Shown here in pieces: positions 35,408 through 44,540 of a stretch of 64,000 bases of DNA. The DNA comes from Nostoc sp. LEGE 12450 (GTDB lineage Bacteria > Cyanobacteriota > Cyanobacteriia > Cyanobacteriales > Nostocaceae): the NCBI RefSeq assembly GCF_015206895.1, contig NZ_JADEXU010000016.1:1-64000 (forward strand), in the 5' to 3' direction. How positions within the stretch are numbered: position 1 is the stretch's first letter; each line of letters begins with the position of its first letter. Under the pieces are notes generated by a model. It saw only the letters and a list, made by a program, of their open reading frames with translations, was not told the origin of the DNA and searched no databases. The translations under genes and the position numbers were made by a program.

Positions 35408-36916
35408 ATGGTTTTTACAGAATTTCGTTTTCTATTTTTCTTTATTATTATTTTCTGTGTCTACTGGACTTTACAGAAACACAATCATCGTAAATCATGG
35501 TTGCTAGTCTGTAGTTATATTTTCTATGGTGCTTGGGATTGGCGCTTTCTTTCCCTGCTTTTACTTTCGACAGCCGTTGATTACTTTGTTGGTTTGATGC
35601 TGTCTAGACCACAGTCTGATAGTTCAATAGTAGAACAAGAAATTCAAACAAGCGAGGCATTACAAAACGGATTTTCTTGGGATGCACTGCTGAATAAATC
35701 AATAAATGAGCAGCAGCGCCAAGGATGGTTAGTACTCAGTTTAGTTGTAAATTTAGGTTTGTTAGGATTTTTTAAGTACTATAACTTCTTTGTTGACTCT
35801 GCCTCAAACTTATTAATTTTTCTGGGTCTACCTATTAGTATTAATACCCTTCAAATTATTCTGCCAGCAGGTATTAGCTTTTATACATTTCAAACTCTGA
35901 GCTATTCAATTGATGCATATCTGGGGAAACTCAAAGCTATTAAAAATTTTGGAGATTTTGCTCTATTTGTAACTTTTTTTCCTCAACTGGTTGCAGGCCC
36001 CATTGTCCGCGCATCTACTTTTTTGCCTCAACTAGTAACCCTGAAAAATTTAAATGGTGTTGATTTTCGGGGATATTTAACACTTTTTTTGGTGGGATAT
36101 TTTAAGAAAGCTTGCATTTCAGATAATTTATCTCCGGTGGTAGACCAATATTTCACGAATCCAGCGATTTATACCACTTCAAGTTGTTGGATTGCTGTTG
36201 TATCTTTCGCTGTCCAAATATACTGCGACTTTTCAGGTTATTCAGATATGGCGATCGCCTGTGCAGGTTTACTGGGATACAAGCTACCCCTCAACTTTAA
36301 TTTTCCCTACTTTTCTGCAAATGTCACTCAGTTGTGGCAACGTTGGCACATTACCCTTTTCACCTGGCTGCGAGACTATATTTATAGCCCTTTGATGAAA
36401 ATGCGGTCAAAAGAGCAACGCACAGAACTCTTTCAGTCTAGAAATATTCTCATCCTAATGCTTTTTTCTGGACTTTGGCATGGTGCGGCTTGGCATTTTG
36501 TCGCTTGGGGAGGATTGAATGGCATTGCTTTAATTGTTCACAAGCAATGGTCATCTTGGATTGCTCCCTACAAGAGATTCCTACCACTCAGAAATATGCT
36601 AGGCATACCACTGACTTTTTACTGGTTTTGTGCGTCCGCAATCTTCTTTCGGAGTAACGATATCACTAGTGCTATCCAAATAGCGAAATCTTTTATATTC
36701 CTCAATTCTCCTGGTTCAGAAAACCTAAACATCCAAGTAGCTTGGATTTTTATACCTTTAGTTATGATGCACTGGGTCGCTTATAAAAATTGGTTGGCGG
36801 GCTGGTGGCAAAAAATTCCTCAATGGAGTTTTGCGGTTTTTTTTGGGGTGATAGTTTCAACAATACTTCGGTTTGCAGCTATTAATCCTCAACCATTTGT
36901 TTATTTTCAATTTTAG
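35408..36916 (+). CDS. MBOAT-family O-acyltransferase
   Basis: This 502-residue polytopic membrane protein resembles AlgI/DltB. It has FYGAWDWRFLSLLL near the N-terminus, the PAGISFYTFQTLSYSIDAY block, FFPQLVAGPIVR, and the conserved histidine region LMLFSGLWHGAAWHF (near residue 355). MBOAT enzymes transfer acyl groups from a cytoplasmic donor to a hydroxyl on the other side of the membrane or within it. Its SGNH partner lies just upstream. Within this gene set an acylation of a glycosyl hydroxyl is the most attractive role, but this is inference. Confidence 0.9.
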   Translation: MVFTEFRFLFFFIIIFCVYWTLQKHNHRKSWLLVCSYIFYGAWDWRFLSLLLLSTAVDYFVGLMLSRPQSDSSIVEQEIQTSEALQNGFSWDALLNKSINEQQRQGWLVLSLVVNLGLLGFFKYYNFFVDSASNLLIFLGLPISINTLQIILPAGISFYTFQTLSYSIDAYLGKLKAIKNFGDFALFVTFFPQLVAGPIVRASTFLPQLVTLKNLNGVDFRGYLTLFLVGYFKKACISDNLSPVVDQYFTNPAIYTTSSCWIAVVSFAVQIYCDFSGYSDMAIACAGLLGYKLPLNFNFPYFSANVTQLWQRWHITLFTWLRDYIYSPLMKMRSKEQRTELFQSRNILILMLFSGLWHGAAWHFVAWGGLNGIALIVHKQWSSWIAPYKRFLPLRNMLGIPLTFYWFCASAIFFRSNDITSAIQIAKSFIFLNSPGSENLNIQVAWIFIPLVMMHWVAYKNWLAGWWQKIPQWSFAVFFGVIVSTILRFAAINPQPFVYFQF

Positions 36917-36943
36917 TTAATTTTGCATTTTTTATTAAAAGCT

Positions 36944-37666
36944 ATGAGCAAAAATACGATTTCAAATCAAATCAAATCTTTCTTCGATTATCTCTCGTTT
37001 AACCTACAATATGAATTGATGCTTTTATCTTTTAGAGGTAAAAGCAGAAAAGAAGTTTTTAGTGATATATATTATCGTAATCGGTGGGATGGTCAGGAAT
37101 CTATTTCTGGAAGAGGTTCTACTCTTCAACAAACATCAGTAATCATCAAAAAACTACCAATTTTGCTGGAGAAACTTAAGATTAAAACAATGCTTGATGC
37201 TCCTTGTGGAGATTTTTATTGGTTAAAAGAAGCCCAACTTAATATAGAAAAATACATTGGATGTGATATTGTTGGTGACTTAATTACTACAAATCAACGT
37301 AGCTATGGTAACGAAGTCCGAGAATTTATTAACCTCGATTTAGCAGCAGATCCACTGCCACAAGTAGATTTAATTTTCTGTAGAGATTGTTTAGTACATC
37401 TCTCATTTCAAGATGCTATTGCTGTAATTAAAAATTTTAAAAAAAGCAATTCAAAATATCTTTTAACTACAACTTATCCAGGGATACCTGAAAACAAAGA
37501 TATTGTTACAGGTGATTGGCGAGCAATCGATTTAAAATTACCTCCTTACAACTTTCCCGATATGCTGGAAATCATTGATGAAGAAACGACTGAAAGAAAG
37601 GACTACCCACAAAAGAGTTTGGGTCTATGGAAATTGAGTGATATAGAGTTAGGGAATAAGAAATAG
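36944..37666 (+). CDS. SAM-dependent methyltransferase, class I
   Basis: This protein of about 240 residues has the SAM-binding motif MLDAPCGDFYWL (motif I), a CDIVGDL acidic loop and FCRDCLVHLSF, typical of a class I Rossmann methyltransferase. I chose the ATG at 36944; a TTG seven codons upstream (36923) would extend it with a hydrophobic run and is unlikely. It lies 27 bp after the MBOAT gene and before the carbamoyltransferase, so it is probably part of the tailoring operon. The substrate is unknown. Confidence 0.8.
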   Translation: MSKNTISNQIKSFFDYLSFNLQYELMLLSFRGKSRKEVFSDIYYRNRWDGQESISGRGSTLQQTSVIIKKLPILLEKLKIKTMLDAPCGDFYWLKEAQLNIEKYIGCDIVGDLITTNQRSYGNEVREFINLDLAADPLPQVDLIFCRDCLVHLSFQDAIAVIKNFKKSNSKYLLTTTYPGIPENKDIVTGDWRAIDLKLPPYNFPDMLEIIDEETTERKDYPQKSLGLWKLSDIELGNKK

Positions 37667-37692
37667 ATAAAAATGGGAGTTTTATATAAAAA

Positions 37693-39531
37693 ATGCGTAT
37701 TTTAGGAATTTCAGCTTATTACCACGATAGTGCCGCCGCCTTAGTTGTGGATGGTGATATTGTTGCCGCCGCACAAGAGGAGCGTTTTTCCCGCAAAAAA
37801 CATGATGCGAGATTTCCTAAAGGTGCGATCGCTTATTGTCTCAAACAAGCAAATATTAAATTACGAGAAGTAGACCAAATCGTTTTTTACGATAAGCCAT
37901 TGGTCAAATTTGAGCGACTCTTAGAAACCTATCTCGCCTACGCACCCAAGGGATTAAGTTCCTTTATTGCGGCGATGCCAGTTTGGTTAAAAGAAAAGCT
38001 TTACCTCAAAACGTTGTTAAAAAAGGAACTGGCGACCCTCGGAGATTGCAAAAAAACGCAATTGCCCCAACTTTTATTTACTGAACATCACCAAGCACAC
38101 GCCGCTTCTGCCTTTTTCCCCAGTCCCTTTGAACGGGCGGCGGTGCTGTGCCTTGATGGAGTCGGAGAATGGGCAACTACCTCGGTTTGGTTAGGAGAAG
38201 ACCATCAACTAACTCCCCAATGGGAAATTGATTTTCCCCACTCTTTAGGGCTACTTTATTCTGCCTTCACCTACTACACGGGTTTCAAGGTCAACTCTGG
38301 GGAATACAAACTCATGGGTTTAGCGCCCTATGGTGAACCCAAATATGTAGACCATATCCTCAACCATCTTTTGGATCTTAAAGAAGATGGCACATTTCGG
38401 TTGAATATGGACTACTTCAACTACACCACGGGGTTGACCATGACTACCCCGAAATTTCATCAATTGTTTGGTGGTGAACCACGCCAAAGCGAGGGTAAAC
38501 TCACCCAGCGAGAAATGGATATAGCTTGTTCTATCCAACACGTTACTGAGGAAGTGGTTTTGCGTTTGGCAAGAACGGTTAAGAAAGAACTGGACACAGA
38601 CTATCTTTGTTTAGCCGGTGGAGTCGCCCTCAATTGTGTCGCCAATGGGCGCATTTTGCGAGAAACAGGTTTTCGGGATATTTGGATTCAACCCGCCGCC
38701 GGAGATGCAGGGGGAGCAGTTGGAGCAGCATTAGCTATTTGGCATCAGTATCATGAAAAGCCGCGCATTCCTCACGATGGGGATGCCATGCGCGGCGGCT
38801 ATCTAGGCCCTTGCTTTGGGAAAACAGAGATTCAAGACTATCTCCAGTCTGTGAATGCTCCCTACCAATACCTAGAAGATGACAAACTCATGCCTGAACT
38901 TGCTGAAATTCTAGAGCAAGGAAATGTTGTAGGTTGGTTCTCTGGAAGGATGGAGTTTGGCCCGCGAGCTTTGGGAGGTCGTTCGATCATCGGCGATCCT
39001 CGTAATCCTAAGATGCAGTCGGTGATGAACCTGAAAATTAAATACCGCGAATCCTTCCGTCCCTTTGCCCCTTCTGTCTTAGCAGAACAGGTTTCCAATT
39101 ACTTTGAGCTTGAAAGTCCCAGCCCTTATATGCTTTTGGTTGCACCAATCAAAGCCGAGTTGCGGATTTCCATGACAACAGAACAGGAGGAGTTATTTGG
39201 TATTGATAAGTTAAACGTGAAGCGATCGCAAATTCCCGCCATCACTCATGTAGATTATTCCGCGAGGATTCAAACCGTTCATCAACAAACCAATCCTCGA
39301 TACTATGAACTGCTGCGACATTTTCAAGCAAAAACGGGCTGTGCAGTTTTGGTAAACACATCATTTAATGTCCGAGGTGAACCGATTGTGTGTACCCCAG
39401 AAGATGCCTATCGCTGTTTTATGAGAACGGAGATGGACTACTTGGTATTGGAGAACTTTCTCATCGCCAAATCGAACCAACCCCAGATACAGAAAGATGA
39501 ATCTTGGAAAACAGAATTTGAATTAGATTAA
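37693..39531 (+). CDS. NodU/CmcH-type O-carbamoyltransferase
   Basis: This 612-residue protein has the full carbamoyltransferase layout: N-terminal ILGISAYYHDSAAALV and the HHQAHAASAFFPS metal-site histidines, the nucleotide-binding LAGGVALNCVANG, and the C-terminal YrdC-like part with SFRPFAPSVL and NTSFNVRGEPIV. Family members move a carbamoyl group from carbamoyl phosphate, via carbamoyl-AMP, to a hydroxyl of sugars, antibiotics or saxitoxin. Banyasides carry a carbamate, so this gene fits the suggested product family. Its stop overlaps the start of the SxtJ-like gene by one base. Confidence 0.93.
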   Translation: MRILGISAYYHDSAAALVVDGDIVAAAQEERFSRKKHDARFPKGAIAYCLKQANIKLREVDQIVFYDKPLVKFERLLETYLAYAPKGLSSFIAAMPVWLKEKLYLKTLLKKELATLGDCKKTQLPQLLFTEHHQAHAASAFFPSPFERAAVLCLDGVGEWATTSVWLGEDHQLTPQWEIDFPHSLGLLYSAFTYYTGFKVNSGEYKLMGLAPYGEPKYVDHILNHLLDLKEDGTFRLNMDYFNYTTGLTMTTPKFHQLFGGEPRQSEGKLTQREMDIACSIQHVTEEVVLRLARTVKKELDTDYLCLAGGVALNCVANGRILRETGFRDIWIQPAAGDAGGAVGAALAIWHQYHEKPRIPHDGDAMRGGYLGPCFGKTEIQDYLQSVNAPYQYLEDDKLMPELAEILEQGNVVGWFSGRMEFGPRALGGRSIIGDPRNPKMQSVMNLKIKYRESFRPFAPSVLAEQVSNYFELESPSPYMLLVAPIKAELRISMTTEQEELFGIDKLNVKRSQIPAITHVDYSARIQTVHQQTNPRYYELLRHFQAKTGCAVLVNTSFNVRGEPIVCTPEDAYRCFMRTEMDYLVLENFLIAKSNQPQIQKDESWKTEFELD

Positions 39532-39944
39532 TGCTGATGAACGAAATACAACAACTCGATCGGAAAGGACTACGGGATTTTGGACTGCTTGGCGGTGCGA
39601 TCGCGGCAGGCTTATTTGGTAGTCTATTACCCTTGATACACCATGAACCCTTACCGATTTTACCGTGGGCGATCGCTAGCATCCTTTGGGTTTGGGCGCT
39701 GATTGCACCCGCCACACTCAATGGTATTTACCAAATTTGGATGAGGATTGGCCTAGTTTTAGGTTGGATTAATACGCGCATAATTCTCAGTATTGTTTTC
39801 TATACCTTAATCACGCCAATCGGTCTAGTGATGCGAGGCGTGTTTCATCATGATGCGATGGCCAGAAAGCTAGATGCTGACGTAAAAACTTATCGCATTA
39901 TCAATCAAGTTAAACCTATAAACAAAATGGAGAAACCCTTCTAA
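39531..39944 (+). CDS. SxtJ-like small membrane protein
   Basis: This 137-residue protein has about three membrane helices (FGLLGGAIAAGLFGSLLP, LPWAIASILWVWALIAP, IILSIVFYTLITPIGLVM). The segment PIGLVMRG with following charged residues is typical of the SxtJ family, found next to carbamoyltransferases in saxitoxin and other clusters. Its function is not established. It overlaps the previous and following genes by one base each, a tightly coupled trio. Confidence 0.85.
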   Translation: MLMNEIQQLDRKGLRDFGLLGGAIAAGLFGSLLPLIHHEPLPILPWAIASILWVWALIAPATLNGIYQIWMRIGLVLGWINTRIILSIVFYTLITPIGLVMRGVFHHDAMARKLDADVKTYRIINQVKPINKMEKPF

Positions 39945-40108
39945 TGCTTGAAACAACACAAGACTTGCTGAAAGATTTATGGGGATTGCTGAAAGAACGC
40001 CGCAAATTCTTCCTGCTACCACTCATCGTTACACTATTACTCTTAGGTATCTTGATTGTGTTCGCCCAGTCATCCGTACTTGCGCCCTTTATTTACACAC
40101 TATTTTGA
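39944..40108 (+). CDS. DUF5989-like one-helix protein
   Basis: This 54-residue protein starts at ATG 39944, sharing one base with the preceding stop. It reads MLETTQDLLKDLWGLLKERR, then a single hydrophobic helix (FFLLPLIVTLLLLGILIVFA) and a short tail. Proteins of this kind regularly follow SxtJ genes beside carbamoyltransferases. It may help place the enzyme at the membrane. It is too short to be found by length filters. Confidence 0.85.
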   Translation: MLETTQDLLKDLWGLLKERRKFFLLPLIVTLLLLGILIVFAQSSVLAPFIYTLF

Positions 40109-40118
40109 GGAATGTGAG

Positions 40119-41417
40119 GTGGTAACATCGTCATTATCATTAAAGCGGTGGGTAGGGGTGATGCTAACCCTAGCTTTATTACTAGGTGGAATTGTCTTAG
40201 GGCTAGCTGCCGTAGAAATTGGCTTACGCATTGCTGGTATTGAATACAAGACATTTTATACCTTTGATGAACATAGAGGTTGGGCAGGACGACCTTATGC
40301 GGCTGGGTGGGTGCATGACGAAGGGGAAGCATATATCCAATACAACAGTCAGGGCTTTCACGACCGAGAACATTCCCCAGTTAAGCCAGAGAATACTATC
40401 CGTATTGCCTTGCTGGGAGATTCTTTTACAGAAGCACGCCAACTGCCACAAACACAAGGAATCGCCACCGTCATCGAACGTGAACTGAAAAATTGTCCCA
40501 CCCTAGCAGATCGTGACGTAGAAGTGATGAACTTCGGAGTGAATGGTTATGGAACCGATCAAGAACTAATCGCCTTGCAAGAAAAGGTCTGGAACTATTC
40601 ACCAGACCTCGTACTTCTGAATTTTTATCCAGGTAACGATGTCATCAACAATTCCCGCAGTCTCACCGAAAAAATGGTGAGTCAGACTGCTATGGATAAT
40701 AGCGCCCTCATGAAACCCTATTTTGTTGATCGAGATGATAATTGGGTGCTTGATGACTCGTTTTTAAATATGGATATTTATCGCTCACAAAAGTCATGGT
40801 GGCATCAGGCTTATCTTAAAGTTCAAGATCGTTTACGGATTTTACAGATTTTAAAACAAGCAAAATACGCTTTCCCACTTCCTCACCAAGATAATAAAAA
40901 ACGAGACACCCAACTAGCAACACAACCTACAAAAGTTTCTCCCTATAATGACCCTGAATGGCAGAATGTCTGGAAGCAAACAGAATGGCTTGCATACAAC
41001 ACTGCAACTGATCCTGAATGGGAACAAGCATGGCAACAAACAGAAAGACTAATTAGTTTCATACATAATGAGACAATTACTAAAAAAGCGAATTTTGCTG
41101 TAGTAACACTAACAACTGCCCTGCAAGTTAATCCCGATCCTATCGTGCGTCATCATCAGGAAGTGTCAGGGTTAACAGATTGGTTTTACCCAGAAAAGCG
41201 GATTGCAGCATTAGGAGAACGTGAAGGTTTTACTACTATTAATCTAGGAAAATCTTTTCAGGTTTATGCCGAGCAAAATAATATCTGCTTACATGGGTTT
41301 GATAATACTTTTCGCTGCGATGGACATTGGAATGCTTTGGGACATCAGTTAGCAGGGGAGATTGTTGCTAAAACACTGTGTGAAAAGGGATTGACCAAAA
41401 TAATTCGTAATTCGTAA
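40119..41417 (+). CDS. Membrane-anchored SGNH/GDSL hydrolase-like protein
   Basis: With the GTG at 40119, which has a GAGG ribosome site just upstream and lies 10 bp after the DUF5989 stop, the protein is about 432 residues. A longer frame from 40056 would overlap that gene and is not preferred. An N-terminal helix (VMLTLALLLGGIVLGLAA) leads to an SGNH domain with LLGDSFTEA, GNDV and the C-terminal DGHWNALGH triad part. Relatives accompany carbamoyltransferase/SxtJ operons and are thought to act on acyl or carbamoyl esters. The actual reaction is unknown. Confidence 0.8.
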   Translation: MVTSSLSLKRWVGVMLTLALLLGGIVLGLAAVEIGLRIAGIEYKTFYTFDEHRGWAGRPYAAGWVHDEGEAYIQYNSQGFHDREHSPVKPENTIRIALLGDSFTEARQLPQTQGIATVIERELKNCPTLADRDVEVMNFGVNGYGTDQELIALQEKVWNYSPDLVLLNFYPGNDVINNSRSLTEKMVSQTAMDNSALMKPYFVDRDDNWVLDDSFLNMDIYRSQKSWWHQAYLKVQDRLRILQILKQAKYAFPLPHQDNKKRDTQLATQPTKVSPYNDPEWQNVWKQTEWLAYNTATDPEWEQAWQQTERLISFIHNETITKKANFAVVTLTTALQVNPDPIVRHHQEVSGLTDWFYPEKRIAALGEREGFTTINLGKSFQVYAEQNNICLHGFDNTFRCDGHWNALGHQLAGEIVAKTLCEKGLTKIIRNS

Positions 41418-41432
41418 TTATAAGAGTAGGAA

Positions 41433-42524
41433 TTGATGGGAAAAATAAAGCCTTGGCTACAAAATTTATTCCTCATGCTGGCTGGAGTTATAGTTGGGCT
41501 GTTAATCATCGAAACTTTTGCCATTACTACTGGAGTTGCTGCCCCACAAAAGTCCAAGGCGCAAATTTTTTATCAGTTTATTCAACCGGATGCTCAATTA
41601 GGCTACAAGCCAAAATCAAACCTTAAAAACTTTAAAACTGTTTGGCAAGAAGCAAAAGTTACAGAAGTTGCTAATACAGATAGTTATGGATTTCGCAATA
41701 TAGGGAGAGATTACACAAAATCTAACTTGTATTTTATTGGAGATTCATTTACATGGGGTCAATGGGTCAGTGAAGAAAAAATATTTCCCAGACTGGTAGA
41801 ATCAGAGTTGCAACAGACAGTAATCAATTTAGGTGTTCCCGGTTATTCTTTTGCTCAATATGAAACATTATTTAATGAATGGATCGCCAAATATAAACCT
41901 CAGACAGCCATCTTATCCATAGTTGCTAATGATTTGACTAATTATTCATCGGATATTGGTCAAAAGATATATGATACGCTTAAAGAAAGAAGTTTTTCGC
42001 CTTGGTATGAAAAAACCTTTTTGTACCAGTTGGTCTGGAAAAATAGCAAAAAAAGCTTGCCAGTAAAAACTGGAAATTCTATCTTTAAAGAAGCAAAGAA
42101 TGGTTTAACTCTATTTAATTTATCGCTGGCAGCACCTGAGTCAGGAGTAGGTGTAGATAGCGATTATTTGACATCTGATGGAGTGATAAAAGTAGAAGCG
42201 GCATTATCACGAATCATTCGTTTGACCAAAGAAAATAAAGTTAAGCTGTTTGTTTTTCTCGTACCTTCAAAAGAATCAGCTTATATAAAAGATTACGTCC
42301 AGTTATTTCCTGAGAATGTAGGTTTACTCAAAAATGAAGAGATTGGCTATCAACGTTTATGTGATCTTGCGAAACTACAAAATGTAACTTGTGTCAATCT
42401 AACTGATGATTTTAGAAAAAATAGCAAGCAAGAAAGGCTTTACTTTGATATTGATGGTCATTGGAATTCTGCGGGACATAAACTAGCTGCAAAAGTAATT
42501 TTAAATACTCTAGATAATTCGTAA
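41433..42524 (+). CDS. Second membrane-anchored SGNH-like protein
   Basis: This 363-residue protein has an N-terminal helix (FLMLAGVIVGLLIIETFA), the serine motif YFIGDSFTWGQW, a VANDLTNY block and the C-terminal DIDGHWNSAGHKL. It is a diverged paralogue of the preceding gene, 15 bp downstream, so the two are likely co-transcribed and may act as a pair. The region around residues 185-240 differs strongly from its neighbour, consistent with a different acceptor. Confidence 0.8.
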   Translation: MMGKIKPWLQNLFLMLAGVIVGLLIIETFAITTGVAAPQKSKAQIFYQFIQPDAQLGYKPKSNLKNFKTVWQEAKVTEVANTDSYGFRNIGRDYTKSNLYFIGDSFTWGQWVSEEKIFPRLVESELQQTVINLGVPGYSFAQYETLFNEWIAKYKPQTAILSIVANDLTNYSSDIGQKIYDTLKERSFSPWYEKTFLYQLVWKNSKKSLPVKTGNSIFKEAKNGLTLFNLSLAAPESGVGVDSDYLTSDGVIKVEAALSRIIRLTKENKVKLFVFLVPSKESAYIKDYVQLFPENVGLLKNEEIGYQRLCDLAKLQNVTCVNLTDDFRKNSKQERLYFDIDGHWNSAGHKLAAKVILNTLDNS

Positions 42525-42535
42525 TCCGTAATTAA

Positions 42536-43501
42536 ATGACAATGAGCCAAACAACCGCCGAGGAAATATCTAACGAGATGCCACCGCTTGAAATGGAAAT
42601 TCAAGACGCTTCTGTACGTATGCCCTATCCTCCACCAACTCCATACCCGATGATGGGGGCTGCTTCGTTAGGAGATATGCCATCCTTTGCGATGGATGGC
42701 GAAAATCTTGGGGGTTACTCCCAGTATGGTGTTGCTGCCACTTCTGGGGCAAAAAATCGGCTAGATGTCTTTACCATTGGCAAAGATAGTGCTGTTTATT
42801 ACAAGAAGTGGTATGGCTCAGTCTGGAGTGATTGGGAACGGCTGGGAGGCTACTGTACTTCTGCACCAGCTGCGATCGCCAGAGGAGAGAATCGGATTGA
42901 TACCTTTGTGATTGGAGGCGATCGCTCTGTATATCATAAAAGCTGGGATGGTTCAACCTGGAGCGATTGGCTAAATCTTGGCGGATATTCTCAGTATGGT
43001 GTCGCGGCTGCTTCTTGGGGAGATCGGCTGGATCTGTTTATCGTCAACTGGGATGGAGCCATATACCAAAAGTCTTGTGATGGCTCAATCTGGGGTGATT
43101 GGGAAAGGCTGGGGGGCTACTGTATTTCAACACCAGCTGCGGTTTCTTGGGGCTTAAACCGGATTGACACCTTTGCTTTAGGGAGCGATCGCGCCGTCTA
43201 CCAAAAATATTGGGATGGTTCAAGCTGGGTTGGTTGGGAAAAACTTGGTGGTTACTCCCAGTACGGTGTTGCGGCTGCTTCGGGAATGGAAAATCGTCTA
43301 GATATTTATATCATTGCTCGTAACGGTGCAGTGTACCAGAAGTATTGGGATGGCTCAAACTGGGTTGGGTGGAATAATCTCGGCGGCTATTCTATTGCTG
43401 CATCGGCTGCGGTTGCTTCGGCTCCAAACCGTGTTGATACTTTTGTGTTGGGTAGCGATCGCGCAGTCTACCACAAGTGTTATGCAATAAGGGTCAGTTA
43501 A
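42536..43501 (+). CDS. PLL-like repeat lectin (copy 1)
   Basis: This 321-residue protein, after an N-terminal Pro/Met-rich leader of about 55 residues, consists of six repeats of about 46 residues with the pattern LGGYxxxxxAA...RLDxFxxGxDxAVYxKxWDGSxWxxW. This matches the PLL/tachylectin-like bladed beta-propeller lectins described in Photorhabdus and others, which bind fucose or methylated sugars at blade interfaces. Odd repeats (SQYGVAA) and even repeats (SxPAAV...RIDTFVLGSDRAVYHK) alternate, so the unit is a two-blade pair repeated three times. There is no signal peptide. It follows the SGNH gene by 11 bp. Confidence 0.8.
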   Translation: MTMSQTTAEEISNEMPPLEMEIQDASVRMPYPPPTPYPMMGAASLGDMPSFAMDGENLGGYSQYGVAATSGAKNRLDVFTIGKDSAVYYKKWYGSVWSDWERLGGYCTSAPAAIARGENRIDTFVIGGDRSVYHKSWDGSTWSDWLNLGGYSQYGVAAASWGDRLDLFIVNWDGAIYQKSCDGSIWGDWERLGGYCISTPAAVSWGLNRIDTFALGSDRAVYQKYWDGSSWVGWEKLGGYSQYGVAAASGMENRLDIYIIARNGAVYQKYWDGSNWVGWNNLGGYSIAASAAVASAPNRVDTFVLGSDRAVYHKCYAIRVS

Positions 43502-43571
43502 GGCTTAACTCTTTGTCAAAGTCAGTTTTTTTTAACGAACCGCAAAGAACGCAAAGGAAGAAAAGAGGCCA

Positions 43572-44513
43572 ATGACAACCAGCTATCCAACTACAGCAGC
43601 AATTTCTCAGGATCGGGGTATGCCATTTCCGGCGATGAGTCCCGCCTCTAAAGAAGATATGCCAATATTTTCTACTGATGGGGAATATTTAGACGGATAC
43701 TGCCAGTATGGTGTTACAGCCACTTCTTGGTCAGAGAATCGGCTAGATGTTTTACTTACAGCGAGTATTGGCCCTTTATGGCATAAGTGGTGGGATGGCT
43801 CAACTTGGAGCGATTGGCAAAGACTTGGTGGTTATTGTATTTCCTCGCCAGCTGCGGTTTCTTGGGGGTTGAATCGCATTGACACCTTTGTTTTGGGTAG
43901 CGATCGCGCTACTTACCGGACATGGTGGGATGGTTCAAAATGGAGTCGTTGGGAAAACCTTGGCGGGTATTCCCACTATGGAATTGCCGCCGCTTCTGGT
44001 GGTGAGAATTTGCTAGATATTTTTAATGTTGGCATTGATGGTGCTATTTATCACAAACGTTGGAATGGTTCAGCCTGGGATGAATGGGAAAATCTTGGAG
44101 GTTATTGTGTTTCTGCACCGGCTGCGGTTTCTCGCGGGATGGACTGCATTGATACCTTTGTTTTAGGTGGAGATAGCGCGATTTATCACAAGCATTGGAA
44201 TGGCTCAACCTGGAGTGGTTGGGAAAACTTGGGAGGGTATTGCCAGTATGGTGTCGCTGCTACTTCTGTTGCTGAAAATCGGCTAGATATCTTTACTGTT
44301 GGCTGTGATGGTGCAATGTACCGCAAGAGTTGGGATGGTTCAGTCTGGAGTGATTGGCTAAATCTTGGTGGTTACTGTACTTCTGCACCGACTGCGGTTT
44401 CTCGTGGGAAAGACTGCATTGACACTTTTGTTGCAGGAGGCGATCGCGCTGTCTACCACAAATGTTACCAAACTCATGCACTCCACGCACAAATGAATGA
44501 TTGTATTGAGTAG
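43572..44513 (+). CDS. PLL-like repeat lectin (copy 2)
   Basis: This 313-residue tandem paralogue of the preceding gene also has six repeats of about 46 residues in three odd/even pairs. Its N-terminal leader is short (about 40 residues), and a C-terminal tail (QTHALHAQMNDCIE) differs. The Trp-rich WDGSxWSDW segments are well kept. The 70-bp gap contains a CGCAAAG-type dispersed repeat. Presence of two such proteins inside a glycopeptide cluster suggests binding of a sugar-bearing product or of cell-surface glycans; this is inference. Confidence 0.8.
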   Translation: MTTSYPTTAAISQDRGMPFPAMSPASKEDMPIFSTDGEYLDGYCQYGVTATSWSENRLDVLLTASIGPLWHKWWDGSTWSDWQRLGGYCISSPAAVSWGLNRIDTFVLGSDRATYRTWWDGSKWSRWENLGGYSHYGIAAASGGENLLDIFNVGIDGAIYHKRWNGSAWDEWENLGGYCVSAPAAVSRGMDCIDTFVLGGDSAIYHKHWNGSTWSGWENLGGYCQYGVAATSVAENRLDIFTVGCDGAMYRKSWDGSVWSDWLNLGGYCTSAPTAVSRGKDCIDTFVAGGDRAVYHKCYQTHALHAQMNDCIE

Positions 44514-44540
44514 TTGTTAATATTTTACGGGTTCAAAACT

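Noticed and set aside
36923-36943. TTG start giving seven extra residues on the methyltransferase
   Set aside because: ATG at 36944 is the better start and removes an odd hydrophobic lead.
40056-40118. Longer N-terminus for the first SGNH protein after DUF5989
   Set aside because: Would overlap the DUF5989 gene; GTG 40119 has a ribosome site and fits the operon spacing.
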